Shown: positions 20,323 to 31,740 of the stretch, in pieces
Layout of the letters: each line of letters starts with the position of its first letter
Position numbering within the stretch: the stretch's first letter is position 1
Source of the DNA: Heliocidaris tuberculata
Taxonomy: Eukaryota; Echinodermata; Echinoidea; Camarodonta; Echinometridae
Assembly (NCBI GenBank): GCA_025618425.1
Contig: CM046847.1
Coordinates: 13,927,468-13,991,467 of the forward strand
Length of the DNA: 64,000 bases
Direction of reading: 5' to 3'
Translations under genes and position numbers: made by a program
Notes under the pieces: generated by a model
The model's input: only the letters and a program-made list of their open reading frames with translations
What the model was told of the DNA's origin: nothing
Databases searched by the model: none

Positions 20323-20895
20323 AGGAAAATGCAACCTTAATGGCAATTTGTTCCTATAAAGACAGAAGAGAAATCAGAGAAGCAGATTACTGAAAGTTTG
20401 AACACAATCGGACAAGTGATAAGAAAGTTAAGAATTTTGGAAAATTGTAATCACTATACAAATTGGCCGAATTGGTAATGTCACTGTGATGTAGTAGAGG
20501 CCAACTCTCCCATTTGCTCCAACACACAGAATGATTAACATGTCATTTTTTCAAAATGCATTATTCAGTAGGATCTTTTTCTTTTATGAGGACCTATACA
20601 ATATGCTATGTATAACATATTTTGAGTACTGCCCCGAGGGAAAAGGCGCTTAGGAGAAAACCGCAATTACTGATATTTTAGTGTACGACAAACGGGAGAG
20701 TTGACCGCCAATATGTCACGATCCACTCATGATGAGTGATCTCATTTTTCAAACATCCATAACTTTCTTGTATGCTTGTCCAATTCCTTTTAAACTTTCA
20801 CCATGCTGTTTTTCTTACTTTTTTTCTTTCACACAAATCAGCTTATAACCAAGATTGGATTGTCCTATATATCCTTCCTGCCATTATTTTTCAAC
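20323..20895. mobile_element. long palindromic element, family B copy 1
   Basis: The left arm (GAAAGTTTGAACACAATCGG, then AAGAAAGTTAAGAATTTT) is the imperfect inverse of the right arm (CATAACTTTCTTGTATGC, then CCTTTTAAACTTTC). An inner pair is CAACTCTCCCATTTG / CAAACGGGAGAGTTG. The spacer holds TACTGCCCCGAGGGAAAAGG. Related copies lie at 54466-55025 and 58360-58860. No ORF of note. Confidence 0.75.
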
Positions 20896-21599
20896 CTTTC
20901 AAGGATGTAGGGTAAAGGTCATAGAGCATACGGCCACAATTTGTCAGGAGGTCTGACGTCTCTTTCCCAAATATTAACCTTCCAGTTTTTTTATTTTGCG
21001 AGCGAATCTGGCGAGCACAAAATTTGGTACTTTATTATTGTAGAAAAATGTAATTTTGTCATCAAACTATACAAGAAAGATATGATAATACTAAGACCAC
21101 CTCTCAACCGTCATAGACGAATTTGCGAATATTGGTTATTTCAAAATTCTAGAGCGGGGGGGGGGGGGTGGGTCTGTAGCCCCCGGCACCCCCTACCTCG
21201 TACGCCGGTGGTAGAGGTTCAGTAGTGCATATTTAAACGGCCCATGCCAAGCAAATGCATGTTGACTTTTGTTGATTTATGATACCCTGATCATCATTTA
21301 TATGGCAAAAAAATATCTACATATAATATATTTGATAATAAATTTTCAGTATTTTTTCCTCAGATTACTGGGATCCGCCTACAAAAAAAAGCTGCAAAAC
21401 CAACATTCCCCTTGTGACATCACTTGTCAATCACCATCCAAAAAGGTATTGCTATGTCGGATAGTCACTGTCAAATGTTTTCTCACAATAGCATTCTACC
21501 AATACACTTTCACTTACCTTTCTTTTGCAGGTGTATTGCATCATGCCATTGTGAGAAAACACTTGATTTCGATTTCATAAAATGTTTACGCAACCTAAA

Positions 21600-22100
21600 C
21601 AAAGACCATTCAAAAAAATAAAAATAATAAATAAAATAAAATAAAATAAAATGAAATAAAAACGTAAGATAAATCCTTTGGAAATATGCTTGAAATTATA
21701 ATGAACAACCTTTATATGGAAAACAAGATACGAAACAATATTATTAACGTCATTCAAAGTTATCACTATTTTCCCTTTTAAAATTGCGTAAACTATGAAG
21801 CAAGCATTTTCGTCACTTCGTTATGTTTGACGACCTATCGCCTAATTCTAGATACGAAAATAATATTCTTATAAAATAAAGAAAGACGTCATAATAAAGT
21901 GCTCGTCAGCGCACCCATGAGATGATTGTTTGTGTTATGTAATGGTATGATGGTACTTGAAGCAATACGACACACTGACGGGTAATATGTTTTTATCATG
22001 AATTACGACGTCTTGGGACAACTCTTTACTTCTATAATTATGTATTGCAGCATATTTACACAGCAAGAGCTGTTTTGCATCATGGTCCTAAATAAAGGTT
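21600..22100. other. AT-rich noncoding stretch
   Basis: A short AAATA/AAAAT run (21615-21660) and otherwise AT-rich unique sequence. No gene or mobile element recognised. Confidence 0.4.
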
Positions 22101-22295
22101 ACAAAACATTAAAAACTTTCTGAATAAGTGCAAAACAGGAAAATCTGAATAATCATAATGCAATTAGCAGGAATCGAATAATACAATGGCGTATTAAGGT
22201 TAAGGCGATCAGGAAAAAAAAAATCACAATAATACAGTGAGGTAGAGAAAAGGAGGGAGGGGGAAGGAGAGAGGGGGGGGGGGGAATGTAGCACG

Positions 22296-22420
22296 GTGTC
22301 GTAGTCCAGTGGTTTAAACACTTGCCTGGAAATGCCAAGATCGTGGGTTCGATGCCCGGCACGGCACTTATGTCTTTGAGCAATGCATTTTATCTACATT
22401 GTTTTTTTTAAATCTTACAT
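22296..22420 (+). mobile_element. tRNA-derived SINE head
   Basis: An A-box-like TAGTCCAGTGG near 22311 and a B-box-like GGTTCGATGCC near 22347 sit at tRNA-like spacing, followed by CGGCACGGCACTTATGTC. A related segment lies on the minus strand at 50275-50390. A poly-G run (about 22274-22284) lies just upstream. Confidence 0.7.
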
Positions 22421-23049
22421 TAAATAAATGGTGTCTTGCATATCAATAGAAGAAAGCACAAATAGGATGAAGAAAAGAATGAGAGATTGAAAGAGCGAAA
22501 GATTCAAATACGATGGGAGAAACCTTAAGGTTTAACCACTGGCCGCGGATTTAGAGGGGGCACATCCGACCGCCCCCCCCCCCCCTCTTTTGAAACCCAA
22601 TTAGCAAGTGTACAACCCCAACAATTAAATGTGTCCTATTTTAAAAGTGATAACTTTTTTTTTTTTTTTTTTTGCTTCTCAGAGAATTTTTGAGGTAAAA
22701 AAGCACTTCCAAAAAGTTAATATCCATTCCCTTTTTTCCTCTATCCTCCTTTTCCTTTCCTTTCCTTTTTTTTAATAAATAATTTGTCAAAATCTAGGAT
22801 CCGTATTTGGTTTAAATTCCACATCACAGACAAAATTGAGAACTATCCGCAATAGAAATCATCTTTCATAACAAACAAACAGACGATAATGCTGGTGTGT
22901 AGGAAACTGACTAATTAATGGCGAAGACAGAAATTAATCTAAAGGGAGGGCGGCACAAAATGTCCATCTAAACATCTACAATACATACTGAAACGCGAGA
23001 AATGATTGGCAAGTTAGCACCCTAGAGGGGTTATGGGCAAAAGAATATT

Positions 23050-23342
23050 GTTACCAGGGGGTCCGCTCGCTGTTCATAAGGACCGTTATTCATAGAAAAC
23101 CGCTAATCATTAAACACGCGTTATGAATAGCGCTCCTTATGAGTAGTTATGAATAGTGGTCCTTATGAATAGAGGTCCTTATCAATAGCGAGGTAAGTTG
23201 TCTATGGTTTGCTCGCTATTTGGAAGGACCGCTATTAATACAAAAACCGCTATTCAATAGTCACGCGTTATGGATAGCGGTCCTTATGAATAAGTGGTCC
23301 TTATGAATAGCGGTCCTTATGACTAGTGAGGTTACCCTGTTA
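23050..23342. repeat. palindromic minisatellite (TATGAATAGCGGTCCT unit)
   Basis: Two tandem halves of about 150 bp start with GCTCGCT and AAGGACCG(T)TATT words, pass ACGCGTTATG, and end in repeated TATGAATAGCGGTCCTTA words. The unit occurs in both orientations, so each half can fold. GTTACC words flank both sides (about 23050 and 23331). Confidence 0.8.
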
Positions 23343-23569
23343 CCAAAGTATTATTATCACACCTGGATGAGTTTGTTTTCAAGAAAATTAAGTTAAAGAA
23401 AATAAAGTTAATTAGGATAAAACCGCTTTCTTTTGTTTCACTTATATTTCCATAAATTTAATAAAAATCATCAAATCAAATATTTCTTTTCCCAAAATCA
23501 TAGCGAAAATTAATTTCTGTCTTAATGTTGTTGTTGTTATGGATAGCGAATTATTATAATAAGGGAGAT

Positions 23570-23582
23570 TACCCCCCCCCCC

Positions 23583-23634
<52 letters not shown>
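23570..23634. repeat. poly-C / poly-A / (AT)n compound microsatellite
   Basis: A C run (23573-23582), then poly-A, then (AT)n to 23634. Noncoding AT-rich flanks. Confidence 0.9.
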
Positions 23635-23639
<5 letters not shown>

Positions 23640-24169
23640 ACAGATAAATGAATTAATTTATTCAACTTATAAAAAAATAATAATACAAAAACAATAATAC
23701 AAACATTTCATTCTAATAATAATAGAATGGAGAGACACAATATATTATGACAATGTCAGGAGACATTTTTAATCCAGCCCTATTGATAAGTCTATGTTTT
23801 TTTTTCATTTTTTTTTTTTATTTCAACTCCGAAAATGAATAATATATTATTTCAAACTCCATATCACACTTTTGAAATTAAACTACTGTTTTGGGACAGA
23901 TGAATAAAAAAAATCAAGCTCGTACCTAACTATAGCAATACCTGAAGACGGCTTTTCAGTCATAAGCGATATAATTCAAGTGGACATATTCAGCCTCTCT
24001 TACCTTTTTCAAGCCTTTGTTTTGAACACTTCGGACAAATTTTATTTGAAGTAAAAGAAACGTTATTATGATCAGGCACATGTATAACAAAGCATTGTTA
24101 GTGCACGTTGCCCCCCCCCTAAACTCATGAAGTAAAATTAAAACTAAATGTGAAAGTAAAACTTCAAAA

Positions 24170-24650
24170 AAGGAGCAGAAGAAGAAGTGAAATTGGGCTA
24201 TAATTAGAATTAGAAGTAAATTTTTAAACAGAAGTAGTAAAAGTAGAGATAGGCGTAGGAAAAGAAGTAGAAGTAGAAAATAGAGTCAACTCCATCCTTG
24301 TCGAAGTGACTCATTTTCCGAGTTACTTTGACTCTAATTAAGTCGATTCTCAGTTGATGGCACACCATTCTGAGTCAAATTAATTCGGAAATCCGAATCA
24401 CTTTAACTCAGAATAGAGTTGACTCCCAGCTGACGCCATTCAGAGTCAAAATTGACTCCGCAGAAATAAGAGTGTACACTTAGTAAAATTAGCAGAAGTA
24501 TAAATTGTAGAATAAGTAGTGTTGCAGTGAGAAGAAGTAAAAGAAGTAGAAGTAGAAGTTGAAGTGACAGAAGAAGTAGAAGTGAAAATAGGAGAAGCCG
24601 CAGAAGTAGTAGTAGAAGTAAAAATTGAAGAAGTAGAAGAAGTGTAGAAA
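24170..24650 (+). repeat. GAAGTA/GTAGAA imperfect microsatellite, left part
   Basis: Imperfect repeats of AGAAGTA interrupted at about 24282-24460 by a segment built from AGAGTCAA/TTGACTC words, itself partly inverted and possibly a small MITE. The same microsatellite resumes at 27421-27520, so the retrotransposon at 24650-27417 seems to have landed inside it. Confidence 0.8.
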
Positions 24651-25090
24651 TTCAATTCAATTTTTCAATTTAAAGACATTTATTTCCAACTTTTCAATAT
24701 ACAAATTAATAAATGAGCAAAATAATGTACATATATTTTGAACAAAAAATATGACAAAATATACACTAATGTGATACATACATAGTTGGAGGACACACCT
24801 CTAAAAGCAAAAGCTTGGGGCGAGGGTGCCCTTAGTACATAATACATTATTACATAATAAATATATAAAAAGAAAATAGCTCCATACAAAAAAAGAAAGA
24901 GACCGCTGAGCTTGATTGGAGGGGGAAAAGGGGGAGGAGAAAAGAAAAGAAAAAGAAGGGGAAAGAGGAAAAAGAGGGGGAGAATGGAGGTGCAACATGA
25001 GAATTGTACGGAAAAGAGAAATATTCACGAAGAGAAGAAAGAATAGAGAGAATAGATACAACGGAGGGTGTGGAAGTGTCTTAAACCATA

Positions 25091-27040
25091 TTATTTGTAA
25101 AATGAAGTGAAATATTTTTTCATCCTTCTTGAGAAACTAGCGAGAGATGCGGAGTATTTTATTGTGTCAGGGATAACGTTCCACAGCTTGGGTCCTGAGT
25201 ACCGGATATTATGTTGGAATAATAGGGTTCTGTGCTTGGGTAGATGGATGTGATTTGCGTGTCTGGTTTCGTATTTATGAATCGTAGAATTTAATTGAAA
25301 AAGATTACAAAATTCTTCAGGAAATAAATTGTTTGTACATCTGTACATAAAAATGCTTTGTTGATGTTTATTTATATCGGTAAATTTTAGTATGTTAAAT
25401 TGTTTGAACAAGTGGTCGACGTGACACCGGGGAGCAGTACCTGTAGTTATACGAATTATTTTCTTTTGTAGAGTGATTAGTTTTTGCAATTTGGAGGTTG
25501 TAGAGTTCCCCCAGGCCAGGTTGCAGTATGATAGATATGGTAGAATAAGAGAGTTGTAAAGCATACGGAGGATGTTGTTTGGTAAAATGTGCCGCAGTCT
25601 AGAAATGATGCCAATGTTTTTAGAGACTTTGTTTTCTGTTTCAAGAATATGTTTTTTCCAAGACATAGAACTGTCGATGTGCACACCTAGAAATTTTGTG
25701 TTTTCAACTCTAGATAGTAGTACGTTGTCGAGATATATGGAAATGCTGTCTAAATCAATGTTTTTATTGTTGTGAAAAATCATATAGTTGCTTTTTTTTA
25801 GATTGACGGAAAATTTATTAGCCTTAAACCACTCGCATACAAGGCTTAGCTGTTGATTAACATTACTGCACAGAGAGGTAAGATTTGATCCACTACATAA
25901 AATATTCGTGTCGTCGGCATAAAGAACAAAAGTTAATGTTGCTGTTGATTTGAAGATGTCGTTTATATAAAGAATAAAAAGTAATGGACCAAGCAACGAC
26001 CCTTGAGGTACACCACATGTGATATTACTCATGTTTGAGAAAACCGAGTCAATTTTAGTACACTGGAGGCGATTTCTAAGATAACTGGCAAACCAGTCGT
26101 ATGCTATGCCACGGATTCCATACATGTAAAGTTTATTTAGTAAAATTGAGTGATTAATGGTATCGAAGGCTTTCGATAAGTCTATAAAGATTCCAATTGA
26201 ATATTGATTTTTTTCAAATGAGTCAATTATATCGTTTGTTAGTTTAGATAATGCCATAGCTGTAGAAAAATTTTGGCGGAATCCAAAATGGTTTTTGTAA
26301 ATAATGTCATGTTTAACAAGAAAGTCGTAAGTCCTGGTGTATACAATGCGTTCAAGAATTTTAGAAAAAACTGATGGAACAGATATTGGCCTGTAGTTAG
26401 TAAGCTGTCTTTTGTCCCCAGTCTTAAATATAGGTGTGACTCTAGCGATTTTCAGTTGGTCTGGAAAAATCCCTTTATTAAGTGATAAATTGAAAATATG
26501 ACACAGCGGTTTAGATATATACTGAATCGCACTTTTAATTACCCTCGGACTGAATTCGTCTAAACCTGCAGATTTATTATTTTCAAACGAGCTGACAATA
26601 TTACTTATTTCATTTTCATCTGTAGGATATAAAAATAGAGAATCATCAGGCGGAATGTTCATGTATGTCCGAAAGTCAGTATTACACTGTGGTATTTTAT
26701 TAGCAAGAGTGGGACCAATTTTTGTGAAGAAATCGTTAAATGATTTACTTATGGTTAAAGGATCAGTCACAATTTTATCATCAATACTGAAGGCAGTCTC
26801 TGGGCATTCATGAACTTTCTTTTTAATAAGGTTGTTTATGGTATCCCATGTACGTTTAATATTTGATTTATTACGCATGAGTTTGTCTGAGAAATATCTG
26901 ATCTTTGTCTCCCTGAGGAGTGTCGTAAGTTTATTTCGATATTGTTTAAATTGCAACTCGTTTTGATGAGTCGGGTTTTTTAAGTACCACTTGTATAGCT
27001 TGTTTTTATGTTTTATAGATTGTAATAAACCGTTTGTCAT
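25091..27040 (-). CDS. retrotransposon reverse transcriptase (649 codons)
   Basis: An open reading frame of 649 residues with canonical RT blocks in order: NYRPISVPSVFSKILERIV (fingers), IDLSKAFDTINHSILL (first catalytic Asp), GVPQGSLLGPLLFILYINDI, FVLYADDTN (catalytic YADD), then NTKFLGVHID and a C-terminal LPYLSYCNLAWG region. All RT catalytic Asp residues are present. The frame appears to begin inside the original protein: WMTNGLLQSI reads on from the upstream fragment at 27006-27254 after a one-base shift in an A-rich stretch. The ORF is otherwise intact, which suggests a fairly recent insertion. No promoter is expected because of the 5' truncation. Confidence 0.92.
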   Translation of the reverse strand: MTNGLLQSIKHKNKLYKWYLKNPTHQNELQFKQYRNKLTTLLRETKIRYFSDKLMRNKSNIKRTWDTINNLIKKKVHECPETAFSIDDKIVTDPLTISKSFNDFFTKIGPTLANKIPQCNTDFRTYMNIPPDDSLFLYPTDENEISNIVSSFENNKSAGLDEFSPRVIKSAIQYISKPLCHIFNLSLNKGIFPDQLKIARVTPIFKTGDKRQLTNYRPISVPSVFSKILERIVYTRTYDFLVKHDIIYKNHFGFRQNFSTAMALSKLTNDIIDSFEKNQYSIGIFIDLSKAFDTINHSILLNKLYMYGIRGIAYDWFASYLRNRLQCTKIDSVFSNMSNITCGVPQGSLLGPLLFILYINDIFKSTATLTFVLYADDTNILCSGSNLTSLCSNVNQQLSLVCEWFKANKFSVNLKKSNYMIFHNNKNIDLDSISIYLDNVLLSRVENTKFLGVHIDSSMSWKKHILETENKVSKNIGIISRLRHILPNNILRMLYNSLILPYLSYCNLAWGNSTTSKLQKLITLQKKIIRITTGTAPRCHVDHLFKQFNILKFTDINKHQQSIFMYRCTNNLFPEEFCNLFQLNSTIHKYETRHANHIHLPKHRTLLFQHNIRYSGPKLWNVIPDTIKYSASLASFSRRMKKYFTSFYK

Positions 27041-27416
27041 CCAACATTGTATTTTTGTTTTTGTTTCTCTTTTTTATTAGGGGAAAATTTAAATCATACA
27101 ATTTACGTATTTTTGTTGAGAATGTGTTATATGCTAAATTAGGATCCTCATTCATTATGACGTCACTCCAGTCTATGTCTTGGATATCTTTATTAAAGTT
27201 CTCGATGTTTTCTTGATTTACAACACGGTAGAAGCTATCTTGATTTTTTTTCATTCTTGTATTAGATGATTTAATTTTAGATACCTGAAATACTGGTAGG
27301 TGGTCAGAGACATTACAAAAGAATAACCCCGAGTCGATTGGTTCGATTTGATTGGTTATGATGTTATCGATAAGTGTTGCAGTTGATTTTGTAATACGCG
27401 ATGGTTTATTGCAAGT
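27006..27416 (-). pseudogene. retrotransposon endonuclease C-terminal remnant
   Basis: Reading from 27416 on the minus strand gives PSRITKSTATLIDNIITN, then NVSDHLPVF, which carries the SDH motif of the apurinic-like endonuclease of non-LTR elements. A linker of about 80 residues follows and stops at 27006. It is out of frame by one base with the RT ORF. The N-terminal two-thirds of the endonuclease is absent. Confidence 0.8.
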
Positions 27417-27420
27417 AGCA

Positions 27421-27540
27421 TGAGAAGTAGAAGTAGAAGGAGAAGTAGAAACAGAAGTAAACGTAGTACATGTAGTAGAAGTAGAAGTAGAATTAAAAAT
27501 AAAAGTGAAAGTAGAAATAGCAGTAAAAACTAGAATTCAA
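27421..27540 (+). repeat. GAAGTA microsatellite, right part, followed by another LINE-like 3' end
   Basis: AGAAGTAGAAGTAGAAGG-type repeats continue the array at 24170-24650. At about 27533-27600 a segment with ATTCAAATTATTCAG and ATACATTTATTTCC resembles the 3' end of another minus-strand LINE. Confidence 0.7.
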
Positions 27541-28179
27541 ATTATTCAGATTCAAAATACATTTATTTCCTTCTCATGATAAAATAAATACAAAATGGAA
27601 TGCACATTCACCCAAAAACATGGTGGAAGGGACACAATCATGAAAGGGGGGCACAATGTATACTTTTCTTTCAAAAGGGGAGGGGGCACGGCCGGAATTG
27701 CCCCCCCCCCCCAGATCCGCCACGGAGTAGAGATATATAAAGTAGGGGTAGAAGTTAGTAGTATAGTATCATTTTTATTAGTACAGCGTATTTTCGATGA
27801 TAGTAGTGGTTATGGTATAGACATGTAGTAGTGACAATGTAAGTTAATTAAAGAAAGAATGACCTTTTTTGACAAAACTTTTTTTCCGAAGTGCATATAG
27901 AACAAAGTTCACTCCGAGTTATTATTACACAGAAAGTATGCCTTAAAGAAAAACAAACTTGTATTTAAACAAAAGTCAAACTACTGATTACTTAATACAT
28001 GTATGTCCTGTTTCTGGAGATGGCACTGAAAATGAAATATTATGTTCCACTTATCATTTAATAAATTCATTTAATAATTATTCTTACACTCAGAGGCGGA
28101 GTATGGGTGGTGGGGGCATTGGTCTATCTAGGTGGATAGGATTTAAATAAGCGAGGCCATGGATGGGGGTGCGGCTGGA

Positions 28180-29240
28180 GGGGTCGTATGATCTATATAT
28201 ATATTATATTTCATTTTTTTTTTCATTTCCAACAAAATTCAAATAGAAAATACAATTTTCATTATAATACAAAAATACAATGCAAAATTTATACAGAACA
28301 TTAAATTTGAAGCTAAGATAGATCAATACAATGATAAATACCTTTGAAAAGAAAAGTAGAATAATTACGTGTGAAACTTAATCTGTATTCTGTGGAAATG
28401 GAGAGGGCCACTAAAAAGCAAAGCTTGTAAATATTGTAGACCCCTCAGATAATAATAACTGAAAAAAGTAAAGTACACTTATAAACAAGAGAAGAAGGAT
28501 AGTGGCCAAGAGAGACAACATTTCTAGAAACTCCTGACTGGAAGCGACGAAGTGGTACAAAAATTATATGAATTATATGATGAAGAAAAAGACAAATTGA
28601 GTGAAGAGGGGGAAAAGAAAGAAGGAAATGTGGGTTGCATGTGGATTGGAGCGAGAGAACAGAAAAGAAGAAAGGGAGCGAGCACGAAATAGAGAGCGCA
28701 CAAAATGGTTTGGGAATTTAAGAAAACAACAGAAAAAAAACATTGAGGGGGAAAAAAGAAGGCAAGTGGTGAAGATATTTCGAGATGAACAGGAGAAAAC
28801 AAAAGTACAAAAAACTTCTTTTTCACGTTCTTTCTCACCCTCCCTTTTTTATTTCCCTGTTTTTTGTTTGTGTTGTTGTTGTTGTTGTTGTTTTTTTTTT
28901 GGGGGGGGGTGGAGACTGACATACACCCCTCAACTATACAACTACTAAAGTTTCGGTTCATTGGTTACTTATACCATGTATACGGTTAAACATTAGGAAT
29001 CACCAACTTATCAATATATTATGAATTTTACGTTTTTATTTCGCACTGAATCTTCACTACTCAGAGCAAGAAGAAAGACAATAATTAATATCATTCGAAA
29101 TAAGCAAAAATAAAATCTCTCATTTTCGTTCAAACGATAATACGAAATAATATGCCAAATTATCATATCTCTTCATGTACTAATTCACTGACCTGACCTC
29201 ATCAGTTCATCTTCATCAGCACTCGTTTTTGTCCATAATG
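28180..29240. other. noncoding region with low-complexity purine tract
   Basis: AT-rich sequence, a purine-rich stretch (28595-28800) and (TTG)n/poly-T/poly-G near 28865-28910. The ORFs here are compositional. The part at 28205-28440 could be a LINE 3' UTR. No gene seen. Confidence 0.35.
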
Positions 29241-29901
29241 ACACTTCAGGTGCTAAATTTATACGAGTCCTGTTCAATCATCTGCACAGCACTTGATTTC
29301 GTGACCTAGGTGCATTATCTCAAAAATTAGAAAAGATGTCAAATATCTGATAGCACCATTGGATAGAGGCAGCTAAAAATACCTAAGGACAATATTTTCT
29401 TTTGAATTTGGTGAAAAAATATGGAGTAATTAACAAAAGATCGGCAATTTTTGCTACCGTTTGCGTCAGTTTCCGAAAAATATGAAGTTACTGACAAGGT
29501 CTAGAAATCCTCATTTTGAGAGAAGATTGTCATCAAACTTGTAAGTAAAACGTGATATCAAATGATTGTATGATATTGCAATGTTGCAATTATCTTATCT
29601 TTGATGGATTACTACGTTGAATAACCTAAACCCACCGCACACTATAAGATTAACTGCGATTCGATTTTGGAGATAAATCGAAATAGCACCAAATAATGGG
29701 CATTTTAACAACAAAATCTACCTGATTCATGTTCTGAATAATAATATGAATACTTAACATACAGTTTTTGTGCGCTGTCAGTCTTATACCCGGAATAAGG
29801 GCCAAATCGATTTAAAATCGTAGGCAATCGTAGGATTACTCTGACTAGAAAGCTGGCAATAAGCTGTATTGTCGATTTTACTATCTTTATGGCTGCTCGC
29901 A

Positions 29902-29924
29902 AAAGGCCGCCGTAGGCGGCCTTT
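29902..29924. repeat. GC-rich perfect hairpin
   Basis: A 10-bp stem (AAAGGCCGCC / GGCGGCCTTT) with a GTA loop. The same loop occurs in the hairpins at the ends of the foldback element at 11482-12047. Confidence 0.7.
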
Positions 29925-30292
29925 CGCGGCTTTGATGAAAAGATCTTACCAACCATTCTGAATTTGGTGGGGGCGTTGAAAGGACGTACTTGAGACAATT
30001 GTGGATTGAAAAATGTGACGGAGGTGATCATAAACATAATACACATATAAATGCATAAGAGAGTTTGATATTGGATATATGAATATTTTCATAAAAAGAG
30101 GTCTATATATCCAGTTAACAGCATAATTATTCATACCCCTTGTTATTTGAAGTCTTATGTGTTTGTCTTAAAAATGAAAGGTTGAATAGTGGAATTTTGT
30201 GAATTGTTTTATGTAAACCAGGACAAACAAAATTGAAAAAATTCAAATCTTGGTAAGGGTATGAATAATTTGTTGTTAACTGTATACACATG

Positions 30293-30297
<5 letters not shown>

Positions 30298-30333
<36 letters not shown>

Positions 30334-30366
30334 TTCTATATATGTGTGTGTGTGTGTGTGTGAGTG
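30298..30366. repeat. (AT)n and (GT)n microsatellite
   Basis: TA dinucleotides at about 30298-30330 and TG dinucleotides at about 30342-30362. Noncoding. Confidence 0.9.
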
Positions 30367-31719
30367 TTGCGTGTGGGCGTGTGTGGGCGTATGTGCGTGT
30401 GTTTTGTTCTGAAGGCATGCTTGGCGATTTTTTTTTTTTAAATAGAAATATCACTTCTGATAAAAAATGAGAAAAAAGAAAGTAAAACAGTGTAATTACA
30501 TTTTTATATCTTTCTTTGTTTTGAACTTGTAATGTTATTCTTTATTTTTTATTCAAAGATTTTTTTTTTTTAAGTTGATTTAAATCGTGATTTAAATCAA
30601 TAATTTAAATGATTTATTTAAATTGGCTAACCCTGCCTGAAGGTGATGAAATACATTCAGACATACATTAAAAAGGCACACACAGTCAACACAGTCATAA
30701 ACACACCGACACGCAGTGACAGACGGACACACACTATCACACATACCGACACACCCCGTCAAGGAAATGACGTACGATCTTTCCGTACCTAGCGAGCTGC
30801 GCGGCATGTGCACTTAAACTGCATGCAACCACTGATTCAGTGACTATAGACTACAAGCAACCTGCATGCAACCCGCACTAATAGTAGCTTTCAGACTCGT
30901 TCACCAAAATGTGTGTGTTATTAAAATGTCAATCTTTTTTTTTTTTAAACGATTAAAAAAAAAGCAGACCTTTAGATGGATATACATGCAACAACAATGA
31001 TGTTGGTATTTATAAAGCCATCATTAATGCAAGCGCCAAAAAGTTTTTCAATAACAAAGCATTTTGACCTTACTCAAATTATAATAATTAAGATTCAGAA
31101 CCTCAATCAAAAATATTTTATGTGTTTTAATGTTTTTATCAAATGCTATTACATTTTCTTCAGGAATCGGAGCGCAGACCAATCGTATAGTTTGAGGTGG
31201 GCTTTAGATGTAAACTCACATAAGCGAAATTAAGTCTCGTGGTTTTCATGCCCCCTTTTTTTCAGTTCCAGCGCATTGCGATCCGACATCGGATTTTGAG
31301 ATCGCGATATCTCCGAAATTCTTTGTCGAATAATTTTCTTGTTGGAACCACCTTTAGTTCAGAATTTTGCTTTCCGTTTGGTATAAATCTCTCGAAATAT
31401 ATTATTGTAGAATATGAGAAATCATGGATCGAATATCACATTCCTTAAAGTTTTTAGAATGTGAGCGAAATATCGTCACCCATCAGTAGGCCTATTCTTG
31501 CGACACATGCATTACATGAACGCAAGACATACATTTCATGAATGTTCCCGTAAAATGCGCACGCGCATTTGTTTTGGTGTACGCGCTACTTGTTTAACAT
31601 GTGGTGAGAACGAAATGACAGCTGATATAAGTCAATCGTACTTCGGTACAAATGACCTTTATCTGCACATGCGCGGTAATTACGAACTGGCTTATCGGAC
31701 ATGGGCACGTGTTCCGCGA

Positions 31720-31740
31720 CCCCCCCCCCCCCCCCCCCCC
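31720..31740. repeat. poly-C tract
   Basis: A 21-base C run after CACGTGTTCCGCGA, another example of the C/G homopolymers in this window. Confidence 0.95.

Larger units (their letters stand above)
24650..27417 (-). mobile_element. CR1/L2-like non-LTR retrotransposon, 5'-truncated
   Basis: On the minus strand, an endonuclease remnant (27416-27006) is followed by a reverse transcriptase (27040-25091) and then a 3' UTR of about 440 bp ending in ATTGAATTGAATTT-like tail words near 24650. Both ends abut GAAGTA microsatellite. The 3' UTR recurs at 37014-37143, which confirms a repeated family. 5' truncation is typical of target-primed reverse transcription. The clade is inferred from RT motifs; other Jockey-group clades are possible. 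Confidence 0.9.
29628..31204. mobile_element. family C palindromic element, apparently split by about 1 kb of other sequence
   Basis: The left end AACCCACCGCACACTATAAG (29629) and the right end, with GGAGCGCAGACCAATCGTAT and a GAGGTGGGCTTT end (31165-31204), match the two ends of the complete copy at 37450-37850. The left interior (GGGCCAAATCG, AATCGTAGG) also matches. Unrelated sequence between, including AT/GT microsatellites, may be a later insertion; alternatively two broken copies lie near each other. Confidence 0.45.

Noticed and set aside
22296..22420. Possible tRNA gene (A and B boxes)
   Set aside because: Arms do not pair as in a functional tRNA, and a related copy exists at 50275-50390; treated as a SINE head.
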